Under the pieces are notes generated by a model. That model saw nothing but the letters and a program-made list of their open reading frames with translations, had not been told where the DNA came from and did not search any database. This document shows, piece by piece, positions 1 to 8,388 of a stretch of 64,000 nucleotides of DNA. Every line of letters begins with the position of its first letter. Position 1 is the stretch's first letter. This stretch comes from DATJNI01 sp035508275 (lineage in GTDB: Bacteria > Patescibacteriota > Saccharimonadia > Saccharimonadales > UBA4665): NCBI GenBank assembly GCA_035508275.1, contig DATJNI010000019.1, forward strand, positions 3,728 through 67,727, read 5' to 3'. The position numbers and the translations under genes are program-made.

Positions 1-325
1 TATCTCCATCACCTGTTAAAACACCACGCTTTTTTCTGCTGGCTAGTTTATTTAGATTAGTCTCTGCAACATCATCAAGTTTGTAGCCTAGTTGGTGGGC
101 TAGAACGGCAATGTACCAAAGGACATCCCCTAGTTCTTTAGTGATCTCCTTTTTATCTTCTTCACTTATGACGCCGTCTTTGTCACGTATGATCTTCTTT
201 ATTTTCTCGGCAACTTCACCTGCTTCACCGTTGATGCCTAGTACCCAGTGCAGAGTATCCTTAAACTTGTCTTGCTTGGTTATAACGGTAGTTAACGCCC
301 TTTTTTGATACTCCTCAAATGTCAT
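1..325 (-). CDS. MazG-like nucleotide pyrophosphohydrolase (partial, C-terminus beyond window)
   Basis: The reading frame is open from an ATG at 325 to the left window edge, giving about 108 residues without a stop. It carries the paired metal-binding motif of the all-alpha NTP pyrophosphatase (MazG) family: EAGE near residue 33 and ELGD near residue 62, followed by VLWYIA and a helix with LGYKLDDVA. Proteins of this family hydrolyse (d)NTPs to the monophosphate and pyrophosphate, usually as house-cleaning enzymes. The gene starts 10 nt after the tsaC stop on the same strand, so the two are probably co-transcribed. The exact substrate cannot be read from sequence, and the C-terminus is missing only because the window ends. 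Confidence 0.8.
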   Translation of the reverse strand, partial: MTFEEYQKRALTTVITKQDKFKDTLHWVLGINGEAGEVAEKIKKIIRDKDGVISEEDKKEITKELGDVLWYIAVLAHQLGYKLDDVAETNLNKLASRKKRGVLTGDGD

Positions 326-335
326 AAAGAGTATT

Positions 336-893
336 TTACCATTTAGGGTCCATGTAGGCACCCGGGCGAATAACTTCTACAGCATCGTCTACTATTCTAA
401 TAATGGTCGAGGGTTCGTTATCTAGTTCTCCGCCGTCCTGGTAGTAATCTACTCTGTCTTCAAAGTATTCTTTGGCGCCCTTAATGTTCTTTGCTGGCGG
501 CTCACCAGGTAGGTTGGCACTACTAGTTATTAAGGGTCCCGTGGCGCTTAGTAATTCATTTAGAGGCTGGTCTTTAGGTATTCGGACAGCTAGGCTAGTT
601 AGGCCTTGGGTTAGGTAGTTAAGTTTTGGGTCGCTGGTTGGGATTAATACGCTGATGGGTCCAGGCCAGTAATCTTCTACAGCTTTTAAGTAACGGTGTT
701 TTATGCCAAGTTCTTCAACGCCTTTTATGGTCGCTGCAATAAGCGTACCCGGTTTGCGTTCTCTACGTTTTAGTTTGTACAGCTTGGCTACTGCCTCGGG
801 ATCTTTTGCTCTAGCAACCACGCCATAAACTGTATCGGTTGGTATAACAGCAATCTTGCCAGGAGTGTTTAGAATTTTAGCAGCGTTTTGCAT
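336..893 (-). CDS. tsaC: L-threonylcarbamoyladenylate synthase (TsaC/Sua5/YrdC family)
   Basis: The 185-residue protein is a single YrdC domain without the C-terminal Sua5 extension, which is the short TsaC form. It has the typical N-terminal PTDTVYGV segment, the basic KLKRRERKPG stretch, and SSANLPGEPP in the C-terminal half. The family makes threonylcarbamoyl-AMP from threonine, bicarbonate and ATP, the first step of the t6A37 modification of ANN-decoding tRNAs, in the cytoplasm. It lies between a tail-anchored proline-rich protein (11 nt upstream) and a MazG-like gene (10 nt downstream), all on the minus strand, which suggests one transcript. No t6A partners (TsaB, TsaD, TsaE) are in the window. 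Confidence 0.92.
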   Translation of the reverse strand: MQNAAKILNTPGKIAVIPTDTVYGVVARAKDPEAVAKLYKLKRRERKPGTLIAATIKGVEELGIKHRYLKAVEDYWPGPISVLIPTSDPKLNYLTQGLTSLAVRIPKDQPLNELLSATGPLITSSANLPGEPPAKNIKGAKEYFEDRVDYYQDGGELDNEPSTIIRIVDDAVEVIRPGAYMDPKW

Positions 894-904
894 TTTAGGT
901 ATAA

Positions 905-1180
905 CTAGTGAGATAGCTTGTAGGCATAAACTGCCATACCCATAAGGGCTATGACAATGATGACGGTTGCAAATATGGCAAAGTTAGAACTATTATCCTT
1001 AGCAACTTTAGGAGGTTTTGGTGGAGTTTTGGCTTTAACTTCTTCGTTAGTAGCTGGTGGCGGTGGAGCCTCAGGTTTTGGCGAAGGAACGGCCGGCTGA
1101 ATTGGCGGATCAGTGTCTGGTGGTTCTGGCCTAACTGGTGGCGGTGCTACATCGGGTTGCATATGTAAATAGCTTAGCAC
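905..1180 (-). CDS. small proline-rich tail-anchored membrane protein
   Basis: The 91-residue protein is not recognised as a known family. Residues 10-60 are rich in proline and acidic or basic residues (repeated PPP and PKPP runs). Residues 66-86 form a single hydrophobic helix, followed by a tail of about five residues. This is the layout of a tail-anchored protein with a flexible proline-rich domain in the cytoplasm, or of a type II protein if the topology is reversed. A second in-frame ATG lies six codons downstream and could be the true start. It precedes tsaC by 11 nt on the same strand. Function unknown. Confidence 0.6.
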   Translation of the reverse strand: MLSYLHMQPDVAPPPVRPEPPDTDPPIQPAVPSPKPEAPPPPATNEEVKAKTPPKPPKVAKDNSSNFAIFATVIIVIALMGMAVYAYKLSH

Positions 1181-1241
1181 GCATTTAACAGATTAGGATA
1201 GCCAAAATCTTACTTTTTTAGTGTATGATATTAACTAAGAG

Positions 1242-2072
1242 ATGATACAGACAGCAGTACGGTTCGCAAAGCGTGCCGCAATTTTTTTACCTGGTATTTT
1301 TATTGCCTATATTTCGTTCGAATATACTCTGCCCTACTTCCATAAAAGATCACCGATTATTATTGCCATTCTGCTCACCTATGCTTTAGCAGCCTATGTA
1401 TTGATCCCGGCAATAATGCGGCTTTTTAGGATAATATTTCCACCTAGCCATTTGCCTCTTTACTGTATAACGCCGGACGGACTAGCATCTGACCCACTGA
1501 ATATTGGCCTTGTTTGTAGCCGGATGGAGCTAATATCTACTATGACAAAAACTGGTTGGAATTTAGCCGATAGGCATAGCCCTAGAAATACCACTAGACA
1601 TGTATTGGCCATTCTGTTGGGAATGAGCTATGTTAATGCGCCGGTTTCCAGTCTTTATTTGTTTGGGCGAAAGCATGATTTGGCTTTTACAATCCCAATT
1701 AATGGAACTAACTTCAGGCGTCATCATGTTAGGTTCTGGGCAACAACTTATACCAAGAATAAACCTCTAGCGGCCAGAACTATCCACTGGGAGAACCAGA
1801 AGGCTCATGTACAAAGTGATCAATTGCTCTGGGTAGGAGCTGCTTCGCTCGATACTGGTTTAATGCCAATTAGGCATAACTTGCAGGTTTCACATACCGT
1901 GCATCCTGACACTAACCTGGAACGAGAGTTGATTGTAAATAAGTTAAAGGATAGTGACTTAGTTAAAAAAGTTGAGAAGATTAAGCTAGATAACCCGTAT
2001 AAGTTGGTTAATAGAACATGGCGAAGCGAGTTAATAACCGACGGCATGATGAAAGTTGTTTGGTTGAAGTAA
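1242..2072 (+). CDS. LssY-C-like domain membrane protein
   Basis: The 276-residue protein has two N-terminal membrane segments (about residues 12-30 and 38-66), then a soluble domain resembling the LssY C-terminal domain. Visible hallmarks are an AGW-like TGWNLADRHS segment, APVSSLYLFGR, a doublet His in RRHHVRFW, WVGAASLDTG and a late PDTNLERE. LssY_C domains accompany PAP2 phosphatases or stand alone in bacterial membrane proteins; no catalytic activity is firmly assigned. The gene is isolated: transcribed away from the tsaC group and convergent with the next gene. A TATGAT hexamer 12 nt before the ATG suggests a very short leader. Confidence 0.65.
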   Translation: MIQTAVRFAKRAAIFLPGIFIAYISFEYTLPYFHKRSPIIIAILLTYALAAYVLIPAIMRLFRIIFPPSHLPLYCITPDGLASDPLNIGLVCSRMELISTMTKTGWNLADRHSPRNTTRHVLAILLGMSYVNAPVSSLYLFGRKHDLAFTIPINGTNFRRHHVRFWATTYTKNKPLAARTIHWENQKAHVQSDQLLWVGAASLDTGLMPIRHNLQVSHTVHPDTNLERELIVNKLKDSDLVKKVEKIKLDNPYKLVNRTWRSELITDGMMKVVWLK

Positions 2073-2085
2073 TTTTGCGCTTCAG

Positions 2086-2784
2086 CTAAACACTAGTGGC
2101 TAGCGGTGAATAAATAACGGACGATACCATTGATAGGTTAAATCTTACAGGCCTAGAACAGACCTCTTTGGCTTGTCTAAGAAAATTAAATACACGTTCA
2201 GGGTCGTTACCGCTAAATGGGACTGTGGCTATTGGGATATCGAAGTCACCTTCGCCTTTGGTTGTAGGGTGACAAATTCCAAAGATACTACCTAGGCCTT
2301 CTGCCAATTTCCTTCTGTCTTCTATTAAGTGTTTCATGCAGTGCCACTCGGGCCTAAGAGCCAAAGTAAAGGCAGCATCATCTTCCACTTCTTTTACAGA
2401 CCTTATGACCATTGAAGCTGCTATTTCGCTAAAGTTCCTTAGTCTATCTCCCCAGCCTTCAAGAAGTAGCTCAAAAGCAACATCCCGAATAGGAAACTTA
2501 TCTGAGCAGACCATATTAAATGCATTTTGAGGAGATACGCCTCCTGGTAGCATTGCCAGGTGTGGTTTTCTCTCCGGTGAGGCTAAAAGTTCACTGTATG
2601 GCGCTCTTATGTCTGGCAGACAAGGTTCTGCAACTATTGCTCCCTGTAGTTCGTTTTGACCGAAGGCTAGATCTTCTAGTCGATCTAGAATTGGAGCTAA
2701 AGCATTACCTGTTGCCCACCTACAGATAGCATTGCCTTCAGCTAACGAAGTAGGCCCAGGGTCACTCTCAATATTATTTGACAT
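2086..2784 (-). CDS. hypothetical protein, 232 aa
   Basis: I do not recognise this protein. It is soluble, with no signal peptide or membrane segment, has mixed alpha/beta character, and has several scattered cysteines (about residues 21, 55, 93, 149, 171 and 214) that form no obvious CxxC pair. It is convergent with the LssY-like gene, with 13 nt between the stops, and lies 41 nt from the end of aspS on the same strand, so it may be read from the aspS transcript. It is kept as a gene because the frame fills the space between two confident genes and has an ATG start. Confidence 0.55.
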   Translation of the reverse strand: MSNNIESDPGPTSLAEGNAICRWATGNALAPILDRLEDLAFGQNELQGAIVAEPCLPDIRAPYSELLASPERKPHLAMLPGGVSPQNAFNMVCSDKFPIRDVAFELLLEGWGDRLRNFSEIAASMVIRSVKEVEDDAAFTLALRPEWHCMKHLIEDRRKLAEGLGSIFGICHPTTKGEGDFDIPIATVPFSGNDPERVFNFLRQAKEVCSRPVRFNLSMVSSVIYSPLATSV

Positions 2785-2825
2785 CAGGATACTTTAACAT
2801 AATATGCACTATTTAGCAATACGTT

Positions 2826-4136
2826 TTAAGGGGACAGTCTGTTAATGTCTCTTGGGAAAAGAGTTGCCTCTTTTACGTTACTAAGGCCTATGGTTTTTTC
2901 AACCAATCTGTCGATTCCGAAACCACAGCCCCCGTGGTTTGGCAGGCCATATTTAAAGGCTTGAAGGTAGTATTTAACCCCTGGGTGGTTGACGTCCATA
3001 CCGGCCTTTTTCATCTGTTCGACCAGTTTGTCATAATGGTATTCCCTTAGTGGAGCAGTTGCTATCTCTAGGCCCCTAAACAGAAGGTCTCCCCACATGA
3101 CGGTTGTTGGGTCGTCTGGGTTTACTTGGTGGTAGAACTTCATGGCTTCAACTGGAAAATGAGTAGCGAAAATAAGTTCGGAGCCCAAGTTTTGTTTTGC
3201 ATAATCACAGATCCACTTTTCTTCGTCGGGAGTTAAGTCTTTTTCCTTAGTTGTGTCCGTCTTGGTAGCTTCCGTGTATTTTTCATGGATTTCTTTAACG
3301 GTAATTTTTGGTACTTTATCTGAAACGACTAAAGTCGGAGCGTTAAGAGCTTTTAACTCGTCGCTGTACTCTTCGTATATTTTTTTAAGAGCATAGGTGG
3401 TCATATCGCCTACCATGTCCAGGACCTCGTCATGAGACGAAATAAAGCCCATTTCAATATCTAGCATGGTGACCTCACTCATGTGTCTAGTGGTAGCGCT
3501 GGGTTCCGCCCTGTAAGCTGGAGCAATCTCGTAAACTCTCTCAAAAGCTCCGACCAGCATTTGCTTATATAGCTGTGGACTTTGAGCCAGAGTCGCTTCC
3601 TTACCAAAGTAGTCTAGTTTGAAAACCTCTGCCCCACCCTCAGAAGCTCCGGCTAGAAGTTTTGGAGTTTGGATTTCAGTGAAGTCATGGTCGTTGAGAA
3701 ATTCTCTTAAATACTGAAGTAGGGCTGCGCGGATCTTAAATATCTTTTGTTCGTTTAGGTTCCTTAGATTAAGTGCTCGATATTCAAAAAGGGTGTCTAG
3801 GTTGTCTGGTTTATGCGGTATTGGTTTATCTATTTCTATAGGGGGTTCGTCGGTAACTGGCACTAGGATGTTAACTTTTGCGTCGTGGATTTCTACACCA
3901 CCGGGAGCCCTGTCTTCTTTGGTAGCCTTGCCATCAACACTTAATACAGTGCCTATTTGTAACCCTCTTAGTTTTTCAACTTCCTGTTTGTCTTGTATCA
4001 CTACCTGGGATAAGCCTTTGCGGTCACGAACATTAATAAAGGTTAGTCCGCCTAAGTCTCGTTTCTTGTGCAGCCAACCCTCAATGTGTACTTCCTGGTC
4101 GAGATGGTCTAGTAGTTGGTTGCTTAGTACTCTCAA
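2826..4136 (-). CDS. aspS: aspartyl-tRNA synthetase, archaeal/short type
   Basis: The 436-residue protein has an N-terminal OB-fold anticodon-binding domain (residues 1-100, with the IEGWLHKKRDLGGLTFINVRD block) and a class II catalytic core. Motif 2 appears as YRAEPSATTRHMSEVTMLD near residue 212, and motif 3 as GFGIDRLV near residue 405 followed by LFPRDINRL. The length and the lack of a bacterial insertion (GAD) domain match the archaeal/eukaryotic-like AspRS form, which in bacteria is often non-discriminating and also charges tRNA-Asn for later amidation. Whether this copy is non-discriminating depends on residues I cannot judge alone. It is transcribed alone, leftwards. Confidence 0.9.
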   Translation of the reverse strand: MRVLSNQLLDHLDQEVHIEGWLHKKRDLGGLTFINVRDRKGLSQVVIQDKQEVEKLRGLQIGTVLSVDGKATKEDRAPGGVEIHDAKVNILVPVTDEPPIEIDKPIPHKPDNLDTLFEYRALNLRNLNEQKIFKIRAALLQYLREFLNDHDFTEIQTPKLLAGASEGGAEVFKLDYFGKEATLAQSPQLYKQMLVGAFERVYEIAPAYRAEPSATTRHMSEVTMLDIEMGFISSHDEVLDMVGDMTTYALKKIYEEYSDELKALNAPTLVVSDKVPKITVKEIHEKYTEATKTDTTKEKDLTPDEEKWICDYAKQNLGSELIFATHFPVEAMKFYHQVNPDDPTTVMWGDLLFRGLEIATAPLREYHYDKLVEQMKKAGMDVNHPGVKYYLQAFKYGLPNHGGCGFGIDRLVEKTIGLSNVKEATLFPRDINRLSP

Positions 4137-4183
4137 AATGTCTCCTGTCTAATGTGTGTGGTTTAGGTGTTTAGCGTTATCTG

Positions 4184-5212
4184 TTATTCTACCACTTCTT
4201 GTGGTTCGCTAACAGGCTCCTCAGGTTCTTCAGCTTTATGTCTTTGTGCAGTATTTTCTCTATCGTAAAAACTGGCAGGGTCAATCTTGGATTGTTTGCC
4301 TAGTAAAATTTCAGTCACGTTTTTAAGGCTGATAATACCAACGTATTCATTTGCATTGGTTAGAACTATAAAGAGGCTTTGTCCTGTTGCGTTTAGGGCG
4401 TTTAGGGCAAAGTCTAGGTCATCATCTTCGTTTAAGAAGGACGGTTTGGACATAATATCTTTGACCTGACCTTTTGACTCAATGCTTAGATCTTTGAAGG
4501 CTAAGTAGCCAACTATGTCATCACCTTCCTTAACAACCACGTAGTCACTTTTGCTTTCATACACTTCGTTTATAAATACCGGGCCGATTGTATCGCTAGG
4601 CTTAACTACCTTTACTTTATTGGCTGGTGTCATAATGCTACCTACCGTTTTTTGACTAAGCTTCAGGGCATTAATTGCTATCTTGAGCTCATTAGCACCA
4701 ATTCTATTGTCGTGTTGCTTGGACTGCTTCTTAAGTAGGTCGATGAGATCTTCTGGTTCATATAGTTTAGAGTGGTCGTCAGATTGCAGGCGGCTATTAA
4801 CCATGTAGCTGCCGCGATCAATTAGCGGGTGACAGTAGTAGAGGATAAAAACTACAATCGGGTTAAACATTCGGGTAATGAAGATGTTGAAGTCGCTTAG
4901 CGGTCTAGTAGGAATGAGCGAGAAGACGATATAAAGAGACGGAGCTATAATAAGCACGCTTAGCCAAACATCGAACTCTCTTGCAAAAAGCACAAAACTT
5001 AGAGCGCTAAAAAAGCCGGTATATAGCCAAAGTAAAGCCCTCAAATTGCGGCCATAGGAAGCTGCTCTATATAGTCTTTCGGCGTCAACATCATCACCGT
5101 GGCGTGCACGTCTTTGCAACTCTTTAATAGGAAAATAGAAGTAGGTTTTTCTAAGTATTATTCCAACTAAAGCTAGTAACAGTGAGATTATTCCAAGAGC
5201 TATATTTGTCAT
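4184..5212 (-). CDS. CNNM/hemolysin-like membrane protein with paired CBS domains
   Basis: The 342-residue protein has four hydrophobic helices in the first 135 residues and then two CBS motifs. The first is around residues 185-245 (KTVGSIMTPANKVKVV, then a YVVVKEGDDIVGYL block) and the second around 250-305 (VKDIMSKPSFL, then LFIVLTNANEYVGIISL). This is the plan of CNNM/CorC-type proteins, in which a DUF21-like membrane region is coupled to adenosyl-ligand-sensing CBS domains, often linked to Mg2+ or Co2+ handling. The usual C-terminal CorC_HlyC domain is absent; an acidic, Pro/Glu-rich tail ends the protein. The membrane part is more divergent than the CBS part, so the transporter role is only a suggestion. 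Confidence 0.7.
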   Translation of the reverse strand: MTNIALGIISLLLALVGIILRKTYFYFPIKELQRRARHGDDVDAERLYRAASYGRNLRALLWLYTGFFSALSFVLFAREFDVWLSVLIIAPSLYIVFSLIPTRPLSDFNIFITRMFNPIVVFILYYCHPLIDRGSYMVNSRLQSDDHSKLYEPEDLIDLLKKQSKQHDNRIGANELKIAINALKLSQKTVGSIMTPANKVKVVKPSDTIGPVFINEVYESKSDYVVVKEGDDIVGYLAFKDLSIESKGQVKDIMSKPSFLNEDDDLDFALNALNATGQSLFIVLTNANEYVGIISLKNVTEILLGKQSKIDPASFYDRENTAQRHKAEEPEEPVSEPQEVVE

Positions 5213-5292
5213 AGTTTTATAAGCTTATACCAAGGTTGGCGTGCGTTAATTTAGGTTATACTATATAACTATACCAATTTAGGAGTAATTTT

Positions 5293-5955
5293 ATGTCAAA
5301 ACAGTTTCTTATCGTGCTGGCAGTAATTGTTGTGGTATTTATAGGTGTATTTGCTCTTGGTAGTCACAAGCCTAACAATACTAATTCCAATACACCCTCT
5401 CATAACGTGATTGGTGAGGGTCAAGACGGTGTCACCCTCGTTGAATACGGTGATTTTCAGTGTCCGTATTGCGGCGAGTACTATGCAACTGTTAAGCAAG
5501 TTCAGCAGCAATATAACACTCAGATGGTATTTCAGTTTGTAAACTTCCCTCTAACCAGCATTCACCAGAATGCCTTTGCTGGAGCAAGAGCTGCAGAAGC
5601 TGCTGCTCAACAGGGTCAGTTCTGGCCAATGCATGATCTACTGTATCAGCAAAATCAGGTTTACTACGACTCCAATGAAACTGCTTCCACTTGGATTAAC
5701 TCAACCAATCCAATTACTTACTTTGACCAATATGCTAAGCAGTTGGGATTAAATCTTACAGAATTTAATAGCGCCTACTCTTCTAACGCCGTAGACAATA
5801 CTATTAACTCAGACATGAATAAGGGTAATAAGCTGGGTGTGAACGCTACTCCTACCTTCTACTTGGATGGTAAGCAGATAATGCCTACTAACAGCGTCTC
5901 CTCATTTGAGACATACATTAACGCTGCTATTGCTAGCAAGACACATTCTTCTTAG
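5293..5955 (+). CDS. DsbA-like membrane-anchored thiol-disulfide oxidoreductase
   Basis: The 220-residue protein has one N-terminal membrane anchor (residues 5-23), a short Asn/Thr-rich linker and a thioredoxin/DsbA fold. The active site is CPYC at residues 57-60 in the context GDFQCPYC, and the cis-proline is in NATPTFYLDG near residue 190. It belongs to the DsbA/BdbD group that introduces disulfides into exported proteins outside the membrane. A clear ribosome site (TAGGAG) lies about 7 nt before the ATG. Several exported proteins in this window are cysteine-rich (see 27322-28923 and 55682-58930) and are plausible substrates. No DsbB or VKOR partner is in the window. Confidence 0.9.
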   Translation: MSKQFLIVLAVIVVVFIGVFALGSHKPNNTNSNTPSHNVIGEGQDGVTLVEYGDFQCPYCGEYYATVKQVQQQYNTQMVFQFVNFPLTSIHQNAFAGARAAEAAAQQGQFWPMHDLLYQQNQVYYDSNETASTWINSTNPITYFDQYAKQLGLNLTEFNSAYSSNAVDNTINSDMNKGNKLGVNATPTFYLDGKQIMPTNSVSSFETYINAAIASKTHSS

Positions 5956-6044
5956 TAGTATAGGTATTGCCTCCAGGCTGGGCGTTTAACTTCTACCTTG
6001 ATATTAACTGGGTTAGCGTTCTTTATTTTTATTTTTATAGACAT
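5952..6044 (-). CDS. possible 30-aa micro-ORF in DsbA-NadD spacer
   Basis: On the minus strand an ATG at 6044 opens a 30-codon frame ending in TAA at 5952-5954, so its end overlaps the dsbA-like stop. The peptide is basic and beta-like (MSIKIKIKN start, PAWRQYLYY end). The frame stays open for about 22 codons upstream of the ATG, including a TTG. There is no good ribosome-binding site. It is listed only because it is the one frame filling an otherwise empty 206-nt spacer; it may well be chance. Confidence 0.15.
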   Translation of the reverse strand: MSIKIKIKNANPVNIKVEVKRPAWRQYLYY

Positions 6045-6161
6045 AGAACTAATACCTAAAAACACACCACTTTTCTGCAAACAGATAGCCGGGGTAAAGA
6101 CTAGATTGTTTGCTTTTTAATTTTTGTCTCTCTAAACGTAGTTACTATGCTATTAAAAGCA

Positions 6162-6779
6162 CTAGCGCTTGTCAAGACTGATGTAGAGCCAGTTCTTACT
6201 TGAGTAGCGTTCAACACTTCTTAGAACACCGGCAATACGTATGTTTGCTCTTAGAGCGTCTCTTACTTTTGAAGAAGAGACATCAGGCAGATAGCTGCTG
6301 ACTACATACGTCTGTTTTGGCAAAACTGGCAATCTGGCAACTGTTTTTCTTAGTGTTGCTTCATCTACGCTATCTCTTAAGCCAATGACCAGCTCGATAC
6401 TACTTAGCATAGACTTAACGCCTGGCCATTTAGGTAGGCCTTCTAGCTTGTCCGAACCAATTAGCAGCACTAGTTGATCGCCGGGATATAATTTTCTTAG
6501 TTTTGGCAGTGTATGTTTAACGCTAAAAGATATATCTGGAAGTTCAGTTACAGCAAACTTAGGATGAGGTTTAATCGCTTGTTTAATCATGGCAACACGG
6601 TGACCGTAGTGCTCAACAGCAGATTTATCCTTAGGTCTTCTCTCTGGCAGGAAATATATTTTGTCTAAGTTTGCCTGCTCAATCGCTTGAAGCGCAAAAG
6701 CAATATGACCCGTATGTACAGGGTTAAATGTACCGCTGAAGATCCCTATTCTTCTGGCTTTTGTTCTTCTAAGTCTCAT
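6162..6779 (-). CDS. nadD: nicotinate-nucleotide adenylyltransferase-like protein
   Basis: The 205-residue protein is a nucleotidyltransferase of the HIGH-containing superfamily. It has FSGTFNPVHTGH at the N-terminus, KIYFLPERRPKDKSAVEHYGHRV (substrate loop), LLIGSDKL in the middle and a C-terminal SSSKVRDAL block equivalent to the ISST-x-(I/V)R motif. NadD adenylates nicotinate mononucleotide to deamido-NAD in NAD synthesis. The downstream YqeK or RsfS genes often found with nadD are absent. It is divergent from the HD-domain gene at 6862, so the 82-nt spacer must contain both promoters. Other adenylyltransferase substrates cannot be excluded, since CPR bacteria often lack complete NAD synthesis. 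Confidence 0.8.
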   Translation of the reverse strand: MRLRRTKARRIGIFSGTFNPVHTGHIAFALQAIEQANLDKIYFLPERRPKDKSAVEHYGHRVAMIKQAIKPHPKFAVTELPDISFSVKHTLPKLRKLYPGDQLVLLIGSDKLEGLPKWPGVKSMLSSIELVIGLRDSVDEATLRKTVARLPVLPKQTYVVSSYLPDVSSSKVRDALRANIRIAGVLRSVERYSSKNWLYISLDKR

Positions 6780-6826
6780 TACCTCTATTATACGCCACTT
6801 AAGACTGTAGTAGCCTTAATGAATAC

Positions 6827-6855
6827 TTGCTTATTATTCAATAATATGCTATAGT
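6827..6855 (+). promoter_or_regulatory. sigma70-type promoter giving a near-leaderless mRNA
   Basis: TTGCTT at 6827-6832 and TATAGT at 6850-6855 are separated by 17 nt. The expected start of transcription (about 7 nt after the -10) falls on the ATG at 6862. There is no Shine-Dalgarno sequence before that ATG, which supports a leaderless transcript. Confidence 0.5.
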
Positions 6856-6861
6856 ACAGAT

Positions 6862-8346
6862 ATGTCAGAAAAACTAAATACTCCTTTTCAAACAGAAGAC
6901 TTATCTATCCCCCATTCTGTGGTTTCTGAGATCTATCTAACTCCTGAAAATGAACAAGATCGAAGGGTTGTAGAACACTATGAAAGAGAGATACTGCCTC
7001 AATCAGATATTGGCGGTAAAGAGCTTTACGCTAGTTTGCGTGGCAACCTTAAAGAATTGGAAACACTTGAAGGTTGGAAAGCGGTTAAGAGTAGAGCTGA
7101 AACAGAAGTCGACGCTCTACCTGATGATTATCTCGATCAGCTACTAGCTAGAACCGCTCCTTTAATTAGATCTCTGCCTACAGGTCATAGTAAGGGCCAC
7201 TTTCTAAGAGACACTATTCATCTAACAGGTAATATTAAAGATCCGGCAGTTGCTGGTTCACTTGATAGTACAGAACTTATTGCTGGTATAACCGCAGGAA
7301 TTTTTCACGATATTGGCGTGTCTATTGTCGACAGATACCAGGACCAACAAAGAGTTGGTGCACATGCAGAAGTGGGAGCAAGATTGTTTAGCAGTGTAGG
7401 CCAAGACATAGTCCCTCCAAATCTTTCCAAACTGATTCAATATTCCATAGCTGCACATACACACTACTTGAAACCTAGAGAGCTTAAGTTAATTGGTGGT
7501 GAAGTTTCAACTGCTGAGCCATATGACGACACCACTGATGGCGAGGGAGATAGAACAGCTGTTTGGCTTGCCAGACAATCAGACAGACGTGATGCAAGCG
7601 GAGTGCCATTTATTGTCCGTAATGCTCTGCTCAGAGCTGACCCTGTACAGGATTTTGATGGAGAGAAATTTATTGAATTGCAGTCTCGCGAAGAGAGCTT
7701 TAAGACTCAGTTTGGTCTTGGTCCAGAAGCCATAGATAAAGGGATCTTGCAGCACTGTTTAAACTATGCAGTTAATTTCTACAGAGATAATCCATACACC
7801 AGCCATGACACTCAGTACTTTACAGAAACTTTAATTACCCCTTCAGTTGAAGATCTGGCTCTGTTCCTTTCTGTTGTATCGCCCGATAAAGCAAAGGAGC
7901 TTGTAGATAAGGTTCGCAGTGAGAACCCAGAAATTGCTGGCAGAATTGAAAACTTTCTTATAGATAGCAAAGAGATTATAGACACTGAAAACTCAGAAAC
8001 ACCCACTGCAGAAGGCATTCAAGTTTCGTTAGACAAGTTTTTCGATCTTTGCAGAGTTATTGAACCTGCTAATGATACTGAAAAGCAGATAGAGTCGCTT
8101 CGTGAACAATTCGGCACTTTATCTGAAGAAGAACAACAAAGATGGTCTCGAGGTTTTAATGTGCTAACTGAACATAGCTTCACTAGATGGAAAGAAAATC
8201 TGGCGGCAAGTATTGACGGAATTAACAATACCAATTTCGAAGGTAATAACCCGGCAACTCAAAGAGCATTACGATCAGTAATTAATCAACTGTCATCTGT
8301 TGCCGGCGAAGTGCTGAGCGATATGGTATACCCTGCAGTTAAATAA
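6862..8346 (+). CDS. HD-domain protein, 494 aa, unknown substrate
   Basis: The protein is cytoplasmic, with no signal or membrane segment. Residues 105-205 look like an HD metal-dependent phosphohydrolase core: His at 113 and 120, the HD doublet FHDIG at 149-150, AHAEVG with His 168, and IAAHTHY with His 199. The rest (210-494) is mostly helical with no family I can name; a C-terminal stretch around 400-440 is rich in Glu/Gln and may be coiled coil. HD proteins hydrolyse nucleotides, cyclic nucleotides or other phosphoesters. The gene stands alone between nadD (divergent) and a zinc-ribbon orphan (convergent). The function is inferred only to the level of superfamily. Confidence 0.6.
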   Translation: MSEKLNTPFQTEDLSIPHSVVSEIYLTPENEQDRRVVEHYEREILPQSDIGGKELYASLRGNLKELETLEGWKAVKSRAETEVDALPDDYLDQLLARTAPLIRSLPTGHSKGHFLRDTIHLTGNIKDPAVAGSLDSTELIAGITAGIFHDIGVSIVDRYQDQQRVGAHAEVGARLFSSVGQDIVPPNLSKLIQYSIAAHTHYLKPRELKLIGGEVSTAEPYDDTTDGEGDRTAVWLARQSDRRDASGVPFIVRNALLRADPVQDFDGEKFIELQSREESFKTQFGLGPEAIDKGILQHCLNYAVNFYRDNPYTSHDTQYFTETLITPSVEDLALFLSVVSPDKAKELVDKVRSENPEIAGRIENFLIDSKEIIDTENSETPTAEGIQVSLDKFFDLCRVIEPANDTEKQIESLREQFGTLSEEEQQRWSRGFNVLTEHSFTRWKENLAASIDGINNTNFEGNNPATQRALRSVINQLSSVAGEVLSDMVYPAVK

Positions 8347-8388
8347 CAAGCATGCACAAAAATAAGTACCGAGTAGATTAGTATATTT

